Below, piece after piece: positions 51,966-61,503 of a stretch of DNA of 64,000 bases. Under the pieces are notes generated by a model, which worked only from the letters and a program-made list of their open reading frames with translations, searched no databases and was not told the origin of the DNA. Each line of letters begins with the position of its first letter. Position 1 is the first letter of the stretch. Origin of the DNA: Leptospiraceae bacterium (lineage in GTDB: Bacteria; Spirochaetota; Leptospiria; Leptospirales; Leptospiraceae); contig JACKPC010000003.1 in the NCBI GenBank assembly GCA_024233835.1, forward strand, positions 218,501 to 282,500. The letters are read 5' to 3'. The translations under genes and the position numbers were made by a program.

Positions 51966-52808
51966 CTACGCAGCCATTTCCTCATATTCTGTGGGAGTTT
52001 TATATCCTAAAAAAGAATGCGTTCTTTGTCGATTATAAAATATTTCAATATAATCAAAAAACTCTTTTTTTGCATCTTCCAGATCGTAAAACACATTTAC
52101 TTCCATTTCTCTTTTTAAGGTACTGAAGTATGATTCAGCCACTGCATTATCCCAGCAGTTTCCTTTTCTACTATTACTTCTTATTATTTTATTTTCAATT
52201 AACTTGATTCTTGTCTTTCGCGAGCAATAATTAGATCCACGATCCGTATGGAAAATAAGCCCACGTCCTGGTCGACGAGACCGTATTGCCTTATCAAGAG
52301 TTGTTGTTATCAGTTCCGAATCATTCTTCTCTGATAGACTCCAACCCACTACCTTTCTCGAATACAAATCTATGATCACACAGAGATATAACCAACTTTC
52401 CTTTTGCTTTATATACGTTACATCCGATACCCAAATCTTATTCTTCTCTTTAGGGGAAAAGTTCCTCTTAACAAGGTCTCTTGCTATACGTTCGTTATGC
52501 TTTGAATCAGTCGTTGAAATCTTAAACTTTTTCTCCTGTTTGCCCTTTATCGCCAGTAATTCCATCATCCTACGCACCCTGCGAGCACCATAAGATTTGT
52601 CCACTTTCTTTACCGCATCAAGTAAACGAATAAGCCCATAGGTCTTTTTACTCTTCTTCCAGGTATTCTTCAAATGCTCTATGATTTCAGGACAATATTT
52701 TGATAACTCGTCCTTACAACGATTTCGATATTTGTAATATCCTGATTTAGATACATCTAATATTCTTGCCATACTCATAATTGGAAATGTTTCATTACTC
52801 GCTTCCAT
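51966..52808 (-). CDS. IS3-family transposase OrfB
   Basis: A 280-residue DDE integrase-type protein. HTH_21-like helix at the start (SMARILDVSKSGYYKY) precedes the catalytic acids: IWVSDVTYI (D), FHTDRGSNY (D) and NAVAESYFSTLKRE (E). The frame is -1 relative to orfA, the arrangement that gives the OrfAB fusion transposase by ribosomal frameshifting. Intact. Confidence 0.93.
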   Translation of the reverse strand: MEASNETFPIMSMARILDVSKSGYYKYRNRCKDELSKYCPEIIEHLKNTWKKSKKTYGLIRLLDAVKKVDKSYGARRVRRMMELLAIKGKQEKKFKISTTDSKHNERIARDLVKRNFSPKEKNKIWVSDVTYIKQKESWLYLCVIIDLYSRKVVGWSLSEKNDSELITTTLDKAIRSRRPGRGLIFHTDRGSNYCSRKTRIKLIENKIIRSNSRKGNCWDNAVAESYFSTLKREMEVNVFYDLEDAKKEFFDYIEIFYNRQRTHSFLGYKTPTEYEEMAA

Positions 52809-52822
52809 AAATGTGTATCTAT

Positions 52823-53113
52823 CTACTGTTCTCTTGAGAGCATGGCTGCAAACTTTTTTAAAATTGCATTCTCCTCCTTTAACTTCATATTTTCCTTGCG
52901 AAGATTTCTTAATTCCTCATGTTCCTTTACTTGCTTATCTGTCAACGGCATTCCACTTTCCTGTTTTTGTAGGTATTCCTTTCTCCAGCTCTGTAGAGTA
53001 TGATAATTTATACCCAGTGATTCCGCTACTTCTTTTATTGTAAATGAACCACTCAATGTCCTTTTTACCGCCTGTTCCTTGAACTCTTCAGAGTATTTTC
53101 CTTTCTTTTTCAT
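52823..53113 (-). CDS. IS3-family OrfA (HTH protein)
   Basis: A 96-residue DNA-binding protein: KYSEEFKEQAVKRTLSGS then a helix-turn-helix (TIKEVAESLGINYHTLQSWRK) and a leucine-rich coiled coil (RNLRKENMKLKEENAILKKF). Near its end, on the minus strand, the codons TTA AAA AAG contain A_AAA_AAG at 52859-52853, the classic -1 frameshift signal. A slip there would join it to orfB. Confidence 0.92.
   Translation of the reverse strand: MKKKGKYSEEFKEQAVKRTLSGSFTIKEVAESLGINYHTLQSWRKEYLQKQESGMPLTDKQVKEHEELRNLRKENMKLKEENAILKKFAAMLSREQ
52853..52859 (-). promoter_or_regulatory. -1 ribosomal frameshift heptamer A_AAA_AAG
   Basis: The heptamer AAAAAAG is placed in the orfA frame as TTA AAA AAG. The shift gives the orfB frame (VCSHALKRTVDRYTF then MEASNET), with no stop in between. 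Such signals are established in IS3-family elements. Confidence 0.85.
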
Positions 53114-53173
53114 CGTTTTATTACCTCGTTTTTTGTTAAAAAAGGTGTCTACTATACCGTAACTAGCTCAGGT

Positions 53174-56100
53174 GCCGCACTAAGGGGACGTATCGATATT
53201 GCGAAAATACTTATAGACTCCGGGGCTAAAATTCATGCAAAGAATAAAGGTGATATAACAGCCATCCATATTGCTTATTCTGCCGGGCATAAGGAAACAG
53301 CAGAATATTTAATCAGTAAAATGGAATTCACTGTCACCAAAGAAAACACTAATGATACACTCATAAACTGTTCACTCTATGGTAAACTCGATTGTGTAAA
53401 AGAAGCCTTGAATAAAGGTGCTGATATAGATGTTGAGATAAAAAAAGAAATCAAGTCTCCTAAGTTCTATGTGAAAAATCAAACCTCCTATCGCCGTAAT
53501 GCCAATCCATTGACAATATCCGCAAGCGAAGGATATATAGAAGTTCTAAAGTTTTTATTAGAAAAGAAGAATAATCTGACTTCAGAACAACTGAATACGA
53601 TTCTGATAATTGCAGTAAGCAAAGCCTATACGGACATGATCCAATTGCTTATCGATAAAGGGGCAGATGTTAATACGAAGGCTGAAAATGGTTCCACAGT
53701 GCTCATGTTAGCAGCAAGATACGGAAATATAGAAATTGTTAAAATGCTCATAGACAAAGGAGCAGATATGTATGTAAAAGACTATTATAGTGAAACATCA
53801 ATTTTTCATGCGTATGCTGGCAAGCATAAGGAAATAGCAAAATATTTAATCAGTAAAATGGAATTCACTGTCACCAAAGAAAATGCAAACGATATACTCA
53901 TAAACTGTTCACTCTATGGCAAACTCGATTGTGTAAAAGAAGCTCTGAATAAGGGAGCTGATATAGAAGTAAAAATTAAATATGAAATTAAGTCCCCCAA
54001 ATTTTATACAGCAGGTAATAGTCTGACTTACAAGCCTGAGTCAACTCCTCTTTTTTTGGCTTTTAGTGAAGAGAATATAGAAGTAAGAAATTTTCTTATT
54101 AAAAAAGGAGCTAATGTGAATGCGAAAGACAATAAAGGAGAAACGATACTTGTAAGGGCTGTATATAAAAGAGATGTTGAGACTATAAAATTTCTAATAA
54201 AATCCGGAGCTGATATAAGGGTTTTGGATAATTACCCACTTAAAGAAGCTGTGAGATATGGAGATATGGAAGTAATAAAGTTACTCATAAAAAATGGGGT
54301 GGATGTAAATGGCGGAAATAAAACTGGATGGCCTCCTCTTATGCTGGCCTCTTCCGGTGAGCATATTGAAGTCGTGAAACTACTTATAGAGAAGGGTGCC
54401 GATGTAAACATTAAAAACAGTTACGGAGAAAATTCACTGTCAATATCTCTAAGGTTTCAAAAGCCGGAAATAGCCCGGCTACTCATAGAAAAGGGTGCGA
54501 ATTTTAATGTAGTGGATAGATATGATGCCTTGCCGATTATGTATACAAGGTATACCAACCTTATAAAGTTACTCATAGACAAAGGAGCTGATGTAAATGC
54601 AAGAAATCCTAAGGGAAGAACAGCACTTATGTCGGCTGCATACGGGGGAAATGTAGAAGTAGCAAAGTTACTCATAGACAAAGGAGCTGATGTAAAGGCA
54701 AAAGATATAAAAGGAGGAACAGCACTTATGTCAGCCGCATTCAGAGGAAATGTAGAAGTAGCAAAGTTACTCATAGACAAAGGAGCTGATAAAAACGCAC
54801 AGAATGAAGATAGGCAAACTGCTTTTATGATTGCCTTTAATCAAAGACATATAGAATTTGTTAAATTTCTTTCAGAAAGTGGAATCGATATAAATATAGA
54901 AGATAAGTATGGAAAGAAAGTAATTGATTATGCTATATTATCCTATGACTATAATATTTATAAATACTTATCTTTAGAACCTCAACTCTATGAATCTAAA
55001 GAAAGAAACTTTAGAAATTATTTATATTTCTTTAAATTATTTAATGCCCTTTATCTTCTTTCTGAAGAACAAAGAAGTGAAATATTGCTTTTGTTAAGGA
55101 ATCGCTATCTAAAAACACTGAATACAACAGAGGAAGCAGAAAAGAAAATTTGTCCTTCCAGTATCCTTTTCTTTTTAGAAAAATCTTTAGACATTGAAAA
55201 TAAATCTTATAACGAAGAAGTCGATGATTTCGTTAACTTCAGGAAAATCTTCTCAAAGATTGTATACTCCTCACCATATCTAAACAAGCCACATCCGGAT
55301 CTAAGTTATTTGGTAGCTATGTATTATTCAAATATTATGAATATAAAATTAGCCGATTATTTCTTAAAACAGGCCAGTAAAAGTAATTCTAATATTTTAA
55401 ATAAGATAAAGACCAACTTATCTTTTTCTTCTTATATTTATAGTGCTAAGCTTAAAAAAGACAGTTTCTATTTTCAGGAAGAACTAAGAAAAAAAATTCC
55501 TTCTTTGCTGATTCAAAATGGACATACAGGATATATCAGTAGTATGCTTTATTCTCCGGATGGAAAAACTCTGGCCACAACTTCAATGGATGGTACAGCT
55601 AAGATATGGTCGATAGATGGTAAATTACTTCACACTCTCGAAGGACATGCAGGTGGGGTAAACCACATAGCTTACTCTCCGAATGGAAAGACTCTGGCTA
55701 CGACTTCAAAGGATGGAACAGCTAAGATATGGTTTCTTGAAGGCAAGCTACTCCATACTTTGAATGGACATAAAAGTGATATAAGCCACATAACTTATTC
55801 CCCGGATGGAAAGACTCTGGCTACAGCTTCAAAGGATAGAACAGCTAAGATATGGTCAATAGATGGTAAATTACTTCACACTCTCGAAGGACATGCAGGT
55901 GGGGTAAGCCACATAACTTATTCCCAAGATGGAAAGACTCTGGCTACGGCTTCAGAGGATAGAACGGTTAAGGTATGGTCATTTGATGGAAAGCTTTTAA
56001 ATACCTTCCTTGGACACACAGACTATGTAATATATATAGCTTACTCCCCAGATGGAAAGATTTTGGCTTCGGTTTCCAATGATAAAACAGCTATAATCTG

Positions 56101-58765
56101 GTCTACTGAAACCGGGCTATTAAAGATTATTAAAGCTCATACCGGAACTGTGAGTTTCTCCCCGGATGGGAAAGTCCTTGCCGCAACTTCAGAGGAAAAT
56201 ATAACTAAGATATGGTCTATAGACGGACAACTTCTTTATACCCTTAAAAATTCTACCGATACAGTAAAGCATGTTGCCTATTCCCCTGCTGGAAAAGTTA
56301 TTATTACAGTTTCAGAGGAGAATACAGTTAAGATATGGTCAGTAGAAGGAATATTACTCCATACTCTCGAAGAACATGGTGGCTCTATAAACCACATAGT
56401 CTGTTCTCCGAATGGAAAGACTCTGGGCACAGCTTCATGGGATGGAACCGTTAAGATATGGTCGATTGAGGGAAAACCCCTTCATACTCTTGGAAGGCAT
56501 ACGGAACAGATGAGTCGTATCATTTATTCTCCTGATGATAATACTCTTATTGCAGATATGGAAAAAAAACAAATTAAGATATGGACAACTAACGGTAAGT
56601 CTATACAGACTTTAAATGGATATTTTGATACGATAGATTATATAAGTTATTCTCCTGATGGAAAACGTGTTCTTGCAAGCTCTTATAATACAATCAGGAT
56701 GTGGTCGATAGATGGTAAATTACTCCGTAATCTAAAGGGACACAAAAGCTATATAAAGCAGATAGCCTATTCTCCCGATGGGAAAAATCTGGCTACCGCT
56801 TCAGAGGATACAACGGCAAAAATATGGTCATCTGAAGGAAAATTACTTCATACTCTAAAAGGACACACAGACTATATAAACCAGATAGCCTATTCCCCGG
56901 ATGGAAAAACTCTGGCCACAGCTTCAAACGACTTTACAATAAGAATATGGTCAATAGATGGAAAACTTATCCATATTCTGAAGAAACATATAGGTTATAT
57001 AAAACATATAGCCTATTCTCACGATGGAAAATTTTTACTCACAACCTCAAGGGATGGAACAGCTATAATATGGTCGAATGAAGGAAAATTACTGCATACC
57101 CTGAAAGGACACGGAAACGAGATAAGCTATGTAAGCTTTCTTCCCGAACAAAAAGCTTTCGCTATAATTTCTATCGATAGAACAATGATAATATGGACAA
57201 TCAATGGGAATTTAGTTCGAAATATTCAAACCCGGGGAAAATTTGCAAAAATAGATAATCATAAAAATATACTGATTTCTATAGAAGGTTCTGAGGGGAA
57301 ACTTCACTACTATAACTACCAAACAGGCCAGCATCTTCTTAGCCAGATGCTTTTTAATAACGGTGAATCCATCTCCTATACCCCCGATGGACGATTTGAT
57401 ATAACTGATGAAAAAGTGAAAGCTCTTGTTTCTTACAAGATAGCTGATAAATTCTTAGATCTGCCTGATATAGAAGAACATTATCGTGTACCGGGTTTAG
57501 TAAAAAAAGTTCTAAAAGGAGAAATTAAGCCCAGAGATGAAGTAGCAATAGTCGAGATGGTAGAGGACCTGCCGGAAGTGAAAGTTCATTACCCCGGTAC
57601 AGAAGATTTAGCAAAGGACGAACAGGCAGAGATGATGTTCGAGGTGAAAGGGAAAACAAGAGTAGCGAGGGTAGAAGTCTATGTGAATGGAAATAAGCTC
57701 GATACTTCGAAAGTTGAGAGGGAAGAAGACCCATATGGGGAAAGTAAGGACTTACAGAAGCATTTCTCTATGAGGGTCAATGTAAACCTCCTTCCCGGCA
57801 ATAATGATATTAAGATACTTGCCTATAACGAATATAATATTCCTTCTCCTAAGACTATGGAACTGGTTCGACAGGTTCCCGATAAAGTAAAGCCTCCCAA
57901 ACTCTTTGTATTAAGTATAGGTGTAAATGAGTATACAAAAGATTCGGCGAGAAATTTGACTTACAGCGTACCCGATGCGGAAGCTATAGCCGAGGCTTTC
58001 CAAAAACAAAAAGATGCGGGATTGTATAGCGAAGTTGAAGTAAAGCTTTTGACCTATAAAGATAAAAACAACAGGCCTACAAGAGAGAATATCTTAAAAG
58101 CCCTGAATGAGATAATCCAAAAAGCCCACGCAACGGACGTGGTTACGATTTACTACAGCGGTCACGGCATGAGTGCGAGTCATGGAGGAAAGAGTTTATT
58201 CTATCTCTTACCGGAAGACTTCGATTGGAGCTTAAACCCGGAATCGGCGATAACGGCCAAGAATAGCGGTGTGGATGCTGACCTGATAGGAGACAAGCTT
58301 GCCAAAATCCGTTCTCAGAAAGCAGTGCTCATCATCGATGCCTGTCACTCCGGCAATGTGGGAGTAGCCCTTGCTTCCCGTAGCGATGACAAGAAAGAGG
58401 AAACCAAACGTGGTCTGAAACGACTGGCCAACGGAAGCGGACGCTACATTTTTACCAGCTCTGCGGGAGACGAAAAGTCGAGAGAATCTAAAGAACTCGG
58501 CCACGGGCTTTATACCTATGTCTTACTCAATGCTTTAGGTTATAAAACCAGAGATAAAAAAGAAGACGCATCAAGCCTTGTAGAGAAAGATGGGATGATA
58601 TCTATGTCGGAGCTGGGAGCCTACATCCAGTCTAAATTTGCCGAACAGACCAAACCTTTCTTGCAGGACGTTATCCAGACACCTCTGCCCATGCAGAGTC
58701 TCGGACGATATGGTTACTCTTCGAGGGTAAATGATTTTCCACTGGTAAAGGTCGTGGGAGAATAA
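53174..58765 (+). CDS. Copy 2 ankyrin-WD40-caspase: main body (C-terminal part)
   Basis: The frame from 53174 (ankyrin AALRGRIDIAK) continues unbroken to 58765; the first ATG is at 53321 and would give 1814 residues without a signal peptide. Domains counted from 53321: about a dozen or more ankyrin units in two nearly repeated blocks (~1-545), linker (~560-725), 14 WD40 repeats (~730-1304, enough for two seven-bladed propellers), Ig-like linker and C14 domain with His1615 and Cys1675. The last ~420 residues are about 95% identical to copy 1, the propellers much less. It may be silent because the export signal was separated by the IS element; expression from an internal start would leave the protein cytosolic. 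Confidence 0.85.
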   Translation, partial: AALRGRIDIAKILIDSGAKIHAKNKGDITAIHIAYSAGHKETAEYLISKMEFTVTKENTNDTLINCSLYGKLDCVKEALNKGADIDVEIKKEIKSPKFYVKNQTSYRRNANPLTISASEGYIEVLKFLLEKKNNLTSEQLNTILIIAVSKAYTDMIQLLIDKGADVNTKAENGSTVLMLAARYGNIEIVKMLIDKGADMYVKDYYSETSIFHAYAGKHKEIAKYLISKMEFTVTKENANDILINCSLYGKLDCVKEALNKGADIEVKIKYEIKSPKFYTAGNSLTYKPESTPLFLAFSEENIEVRNFLIKKGANVNAKDNKGETILVRAVYKRDVETIKFLIKSGADIRVLDNYPLKEAVRYGDMEVIKLLIKNGVDVNGGNKTGWPPLMLASSGEHIEVVKLLIEKGADVNIKNSYGENSLSISLRFQKPEIARLLIEKGANFNVVDRYDALPIMYTRYTNLIKLLIDKGADVNARNPKGRTALMSAAYGGNVEVAKLLIDKGADVKAKDIKGGTALMSAAFRGNVEVAKLLIDKGADKNAQNEDRQTAFMIAFNQRHIEFVKFLSESGIDINIEDKYGKKVIDYAILSYDYNIYKYLSLEPQLYESKERNFRNYLYFFKLFNALYLLSEEQRSEILLLLRNRYLKTLNTTEEAEKKICPSSILFFLEKSLDIENKSYNEEVDDFVNFRKIFSKIVYSSPYLNKPHPDLSYLVAMYYSNIMNIKLADYFLKQASKSNSNILNKIKTNLSFSSYIYSAKLKKDSFYFQEELRKKIPSLLIQNGHTGYISSMLYSPDGKTLATTSMDGTAKIWSIDGKLLHTLEGHAGGVNHIAYSPNGKTLATTSKDGTAKIWFLEGKLLHTLNGHKSDISHITYSPDGKTLATASKDRTAKIWSIDGKLLHTLEGHAGGVSHITYSQDGKTLATASEDRTVKVWSFDGKLLNTFLGHTDYVIYIAYSPDGKILASVSNDKTAIIWSTETGLLKIIKAHTGTVSFSPDGKVLAATSEENITKIWSIDGQLLYTLKNSTDTVKHVAYSPAGKVIITVSEENTVKIWSVEGILLHTLEEHGGSINHIVCSPNGKTLGTASWDGTVKIWSIEGKPLHTLGRHTEQMSRIIYSPDDNTLIADMEKKQIKIWTTNGKSIQTLNGYFDTIDYISYSPDGKRVLASSYNTIRMWSIDGKLLRNLKGHKSYIKQIAYSPDGKNLATASEDTTAKIWSSEGKLLHTLKGHTDYINQIAYSPDGKTLATASNDFTIRIWSIDGKLIHILKKHIGYIKHIAYSHDGKFLLTTSRDGTAIIWSNEGKLLHTLKGHGNEISYVSFLPEQKAFAIISIDRTMIIWTINGNLVRNIQTRGKFAKIDNHKNILISIEGSEGKLHYYNYQTGQHLLSQMLFNNGESISYTPDGRFDITDEKVKALVSYKIADKFLDLPDIEEHYRVPGLVKKVLKGEIKPRDEVAIVEMVEDLPEVKVHYPGTEDLAKDEQAEMMFEVKGKTRVARVEVYVNGNKLDTSKVEREEDPYGESKDLQKHFSMRVNVNLLPGNNDIKILAYNEYNIPSPKTMELVRQVPDKVKPPKLFVLSIGVNEYTKDSARNLTYSVPDAEAIAEAFQKQKDAGLYSEVEVKLLTYKDKNNRPTRENILKALNEIIQKAHATDVVTIYYSGHGMSASHGGKSLFYLLPEDFDWSLNPESAITAKNSGVDADLIGDKLAKIRSQKAVLIIDACHSGNVGVALASRSDDKKEETKRGLKRLANGSGRYIFTSSAGDEKSRESKELGHGLYTYVLLNALGYKTRDKKEDASSLVEKDGMISMSELGAYIQSKFAEQTKPFLQDVIQTPLPMQSLGRYGYSSRVNDFPLVKVVGE
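53321..54394 (+). repeat. Tandem duplication of a 537-bp ankyrin module
   Basis: Unit 1 begins at 53321 and unit 2 at 53858, exactly 179 codons apart; each opens with MEFTVTKEN. The first ~85 bp are almost identical; later parts diverge. A third related unit is the start of the N-terminal fragment at 51652 (ITKENANKKLIDC). Each starts with C-S-x-x-G-K-L-x-C, keeping two cysteines seven residues apart. Confidence 0.8.
54618..54791 (+). repeat. Near-identical 99-bp ankyrin direct repeats
   Basis: Two adjacent ankyrin units (GRTALMSAAYGGNVEVAKLL and GGTALMSAAFRGNVEVAKLL) start 99 bp apart (33 codons) and are nearly identical in DNA, including the run ending AAAGGAGCTGAT. They are recent duplications and a likely place for slippage in copy number. 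Confidence 0.8.
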
Positions 58766-58767
58766 TC

Positions 58768-61503
58768 TTACTTAGATAAATATTTATAAAGTATTGACTT
58801 TAAAGTTTTTATCTCGATAGGCTTTGTCATATAATCATTGAGACCACTTTTTAATGCTTTTTCTTTTTGTTCGGAAAAAGCATCTGCTGATAAGGCAATA
58901 ATCGGAAGGTCTTTTAGCCCCATTTTCTTTCGAATAAATTCTGTTGCTTCCAGTCCTCCCATTATCGGCATTTGCATATCCATAAAAATAATATCCGGTT
59001 TTTTATCTTCTTCCAGTAACTTTTGAATCAGTTCGATACCCTCTTTTCCATTCTCTGCAAATACCGCCGTTAAACCGATTAGTTCTAAAAAACCGAATAA
59101 AAGGATCTGGTTTAGCTTGTTATCTTCAAAAACTACAATAAGACTATTTGGGTTCAGCTTCAGTTCTAAAGGAATATTTTCATTTCCTTTTCTTCTACTT
59201 GCATATTCTCTATTATAAGGAAGCTCTAATGTAAAAGTGCTACCTTCAGTTACTTTACTCTTTACAGTGATTTTTCCTCCTAAAAGCTCGGCCAGTTTCT
59301 TTGAAATACTAAGTCCGAGCCCGGAACCTCCGTAGACGATGGCAGTTGTTTCTTCTGCCTGCGTAAAGGGATGAAAGATTTCCCCTAATTTTTCTTCCGG
59401 GATTCCAATTCCCTGATCTATAATTGAGAATTGTAGGATATTGTTTTTGAGAGATACTTTTATCTGTATCGCTTTTCCTGTGGGAGTAAATTTGATGGCG
59501 TTTCCCAGGATGTTAATCAAAATTTGCATCAGGCGTGTTCTGTCCGTACGAAGAGATTCAATTCCTTCTTCCATTTCATATGTAAAAATAATTCCTTTCT
59601 TAGAAGCCTGATAAGAATAAGAGTCGTATATAGATTTAATAAGTTCCCCTACAGAAAATTCGGATTTCACAATGCTGTATTTACCGGCTTCAATTTTTGA
59701 TATTTCTAAAACATTGTTTACGAGTTCCAGAAGCAATTTGGAACTATTTTCGATAATTTGGAGATACTTAACAAATTCCTCCGGTACTTCTAAAGACTGA
59801 CTCTTTTCTTGTAATAAATAGTTAAATCCGATAATTGCTCCGAGGGGTGTTCGAATTTCATGGCTCATATTTGCCATGAAGTCTGATTTGACTTCATTTG
59901 CTTTTTTTAGTTTCTCTGTGGTTTTTTCAACAATAATCTGGGTAGCTTCCTCTTTACCGGTTATTACGAGTATCAGGATTCCTAATAAACCCGTAAAATG
60001 GCAGGCCAGTAGAAGAATAAGCCAGGGAGCTTTTGTTTTATAGTGTTGAAAGTAGCTTTCTTCTGTAGCAACTTTTAGTAACCATTTTTTATCCTTTACA
60101 CTAATACTTTTTTCTGTCCGAAATGATACTTTGGCGAGATCGGCTTTATTCCAGCATTCACTTTCATAGAGGATTCTTTCTTCCTGAGTATTATGGCTTT
60201 CTATCATTTGAAAGCAGACAGGGGTATTGGATAAATTGTTTAATGATTTCTTGACAAGGATAGGTATTTTTATTATAGCTGTTGAAAAACCAATAATCTT
60301 ATCCTCAATAAATACAGGATCAAAGATTAAAAAGCCATACGAAGAGTCCTTATCCTGAACTAATTGAATCCTATCGGTTATGGTTTCTTTTCTTTTTTGA
60401 ATCGCCTTATCCAGTGCAATTCTTCTCTCATTTTCAGAATACACATCATACCCGATAGCATTTTCATTCCCAATGAGTGGATAAATGTAGAATACTGTAA
60501 CATAAGTTGTCTTCTTTTCACTGCGAAGTAATTTACCGTTTCTATCTTTGCTTTTAATATATCTCTGTTTATAATTTTTGAAAAGTTCTAATTCTACTTT
60601 CTGTCTTTCTGATTGAGACATATAGAGATTCCAGGATACAGCTACTACGCTATTCGAATTGGAAATTAAAACTTTTGAAAATGCTTCGAAAGAATCTCTA
60701 TTAAGTTCCTTTTGAAGGCGTATGTAAGTACTCAGACTTTTTAAGGAATGAATATTTTCCTTAATACTTACCTTTAAAGAATTCGCCAGATTTGCAGTAT
60801 AATAATTTAAACGGGTTTGTAAGACATCTGTTTCCCAGGATTTTGCAAAAAAGAAAACAATAACAGCTATCATGAATACAAAAAATAGAGAAGAAGAGAC
60901 AATAAAAGAACGAAGAACTTTTACCTGTTTATTAAAACCATAGTAAAGAAATAATAGAATCGGAGTGAAGATAACAATCCCGGTTAGATCTCCTGACCAC
61001 CAGATTGACCAGGAAAATAGTAAATTATCTATATTCAAAAAACCTTTTATATATAAGGAAAGGATTCCTACACTAGAAGCCAGCAGACAGGAAACAGCTC
61101 CTCCATAAAAGAAGAAATAGAATATTTCTTTTAGCTGGGATAAAGTATTGGGGAAATTTCCGGTTCTACGGAGTAGATAAGCCCCGAGAACTGCCTGTCC
61201 ACTATTTCCGAGAGCGATTATAATATTTTGATAATTTTGGAGAATGTAATTTAAGTTCGGTCTTTGAAAGAAATGTAAATCGGTATTGGTGAAGAAGGCA
61301 CCTAAGAAAATACCTATCCATGTTCTTTTTCCAAATATCAAAGTCAGAGCCAGTGAGATCCCTGCCGGTGGCCAAACAGGAGTGCTGTATCCATCCTGAG
61401 AAGAAAGCAGTAAACTAAACCTACCGGCAAGTAAATAGAACAAAAAAGATAGTAAATTGAGATATAGAAATTGAAAAACTGTTTTTAAGCTAAATCCTTT
61501 CAT
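58768..61503 (-). CDS. MASE1-CHASE hybrid histidine kinase
   Basis: A 911-residue membrane kinase. The first ~215 residues have about eight hydrophobic helices with MASE1 features (STPVWPPAGISLALTLIFGKRTWIGIFLG). A CHASE extracytoplasmic domain follows (~235-470), closed by another helix (~490-510). HisKA has His548 (ANMSHEIRTPLG); HATPase motifs are DQGIGIPEE and GGSGLGLSIS; the receiver has Asp842 (IIFMDMQMPIMGG). MASE1 and CHASE are sensor domains for unknown signals. It converges on copy 2 with a 2-bp gap between stop codons. The downstream partner is unknown. Confidence 0.9.
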   Translation of the reverse strand: MKGFSLKTVFQFLYLNLLSFLFYLLAGRFSLLLSSQDGYSTPVWPPAGISLALTLIFGKRTWIGIFLGAFFTNTDLHFFQRPNLNYILQNYQNIIIALGNSGQAVLGAYLLRRTGNFPNTLSQLKEIFYFFFYGGAVSCLLASSVGILSLYIKGFLNIDNLLFSWSIWWSGDLTGIVIFTPILLFLYYGFNKQVKVLRSFIVSSSLFFVFMIAVIVFFFAKSWETDVLQTRLNYYTANLANSLKVSIKENIHSLKSLSTYIRLQKELNRDSFEAFSKVLISNSNSVVAVSWNLYMSQSERQKVELELFKNYKQRYIKSKDRNGKLLRSEKKTTYVTVFYIYPLIGNENAIGYDVYSENERRIALDKAIQKRKETITDRIQLVQDKDSSYGFLIFDPVFIEDKIIGFSTAIIKIPILVKKSLNNLSNTPVCFQMIESHNTQEERILYESECWNKADLAKVSFRTEKSISVKDKKWLLKVATEESYFQHYKTKAPWLILLLACHFTGLLGILILVITGKEEATQIIVEKTTEKLKKANEVKSDFMANMSHEIRTPLGAIIGFNYLLQEKSQSLEVPEEFVKYLQIIENSSKLLLELVNNVLEISKIEAGKYSIVKSEFSVGELIKSIYDSYSYQASKKGIIFTYEMEEGIESLRTDRTRLMQILINILGNAIKFTPTGKAIQIKVSLKNNILQFSIIDQGIGIPEEKLGEIFHPFTQAEETTAIVYGGSGLGLSISKKLAELLGGKITVKSKVTEGSTFTLELPYNREYASRRKGNENIPLELKLNPNSLIVVFEDNKLNQILLFGFLELIGLTAVFAENGKEGIELIQKLLEEDKKPDIIFMDMQMPIMGGLEATEFIRKKMGLKDLPIIALSADAFSEQKEKALKSGLNDYMTKPIEIKTLKSILYKYLSK

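Larger units (their letters stand above)
51937..53170 (-). mobile_element. IS3-family element (1234 bp) with GGT target duplication
   Basis: The ends are inverted repeats: TAGCCTAGTTACG on the left; the right end's reverse complement reads TGAGCTAGTTACG, with more matches further in (AGTGGACAC versus AGTAGACAC). GGT flanks both sides (51934-51936 and 53171-53173), and excision of the element plus one GGT gives an unbroken ankyrin frame reading ALMGAALRGRIDIAK. It carries orfA and orfB on the minus strand with a slippery heptamer between. Both frames are intact, and the duplication is exact, so insertion is recent. Confidence 0.92.
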
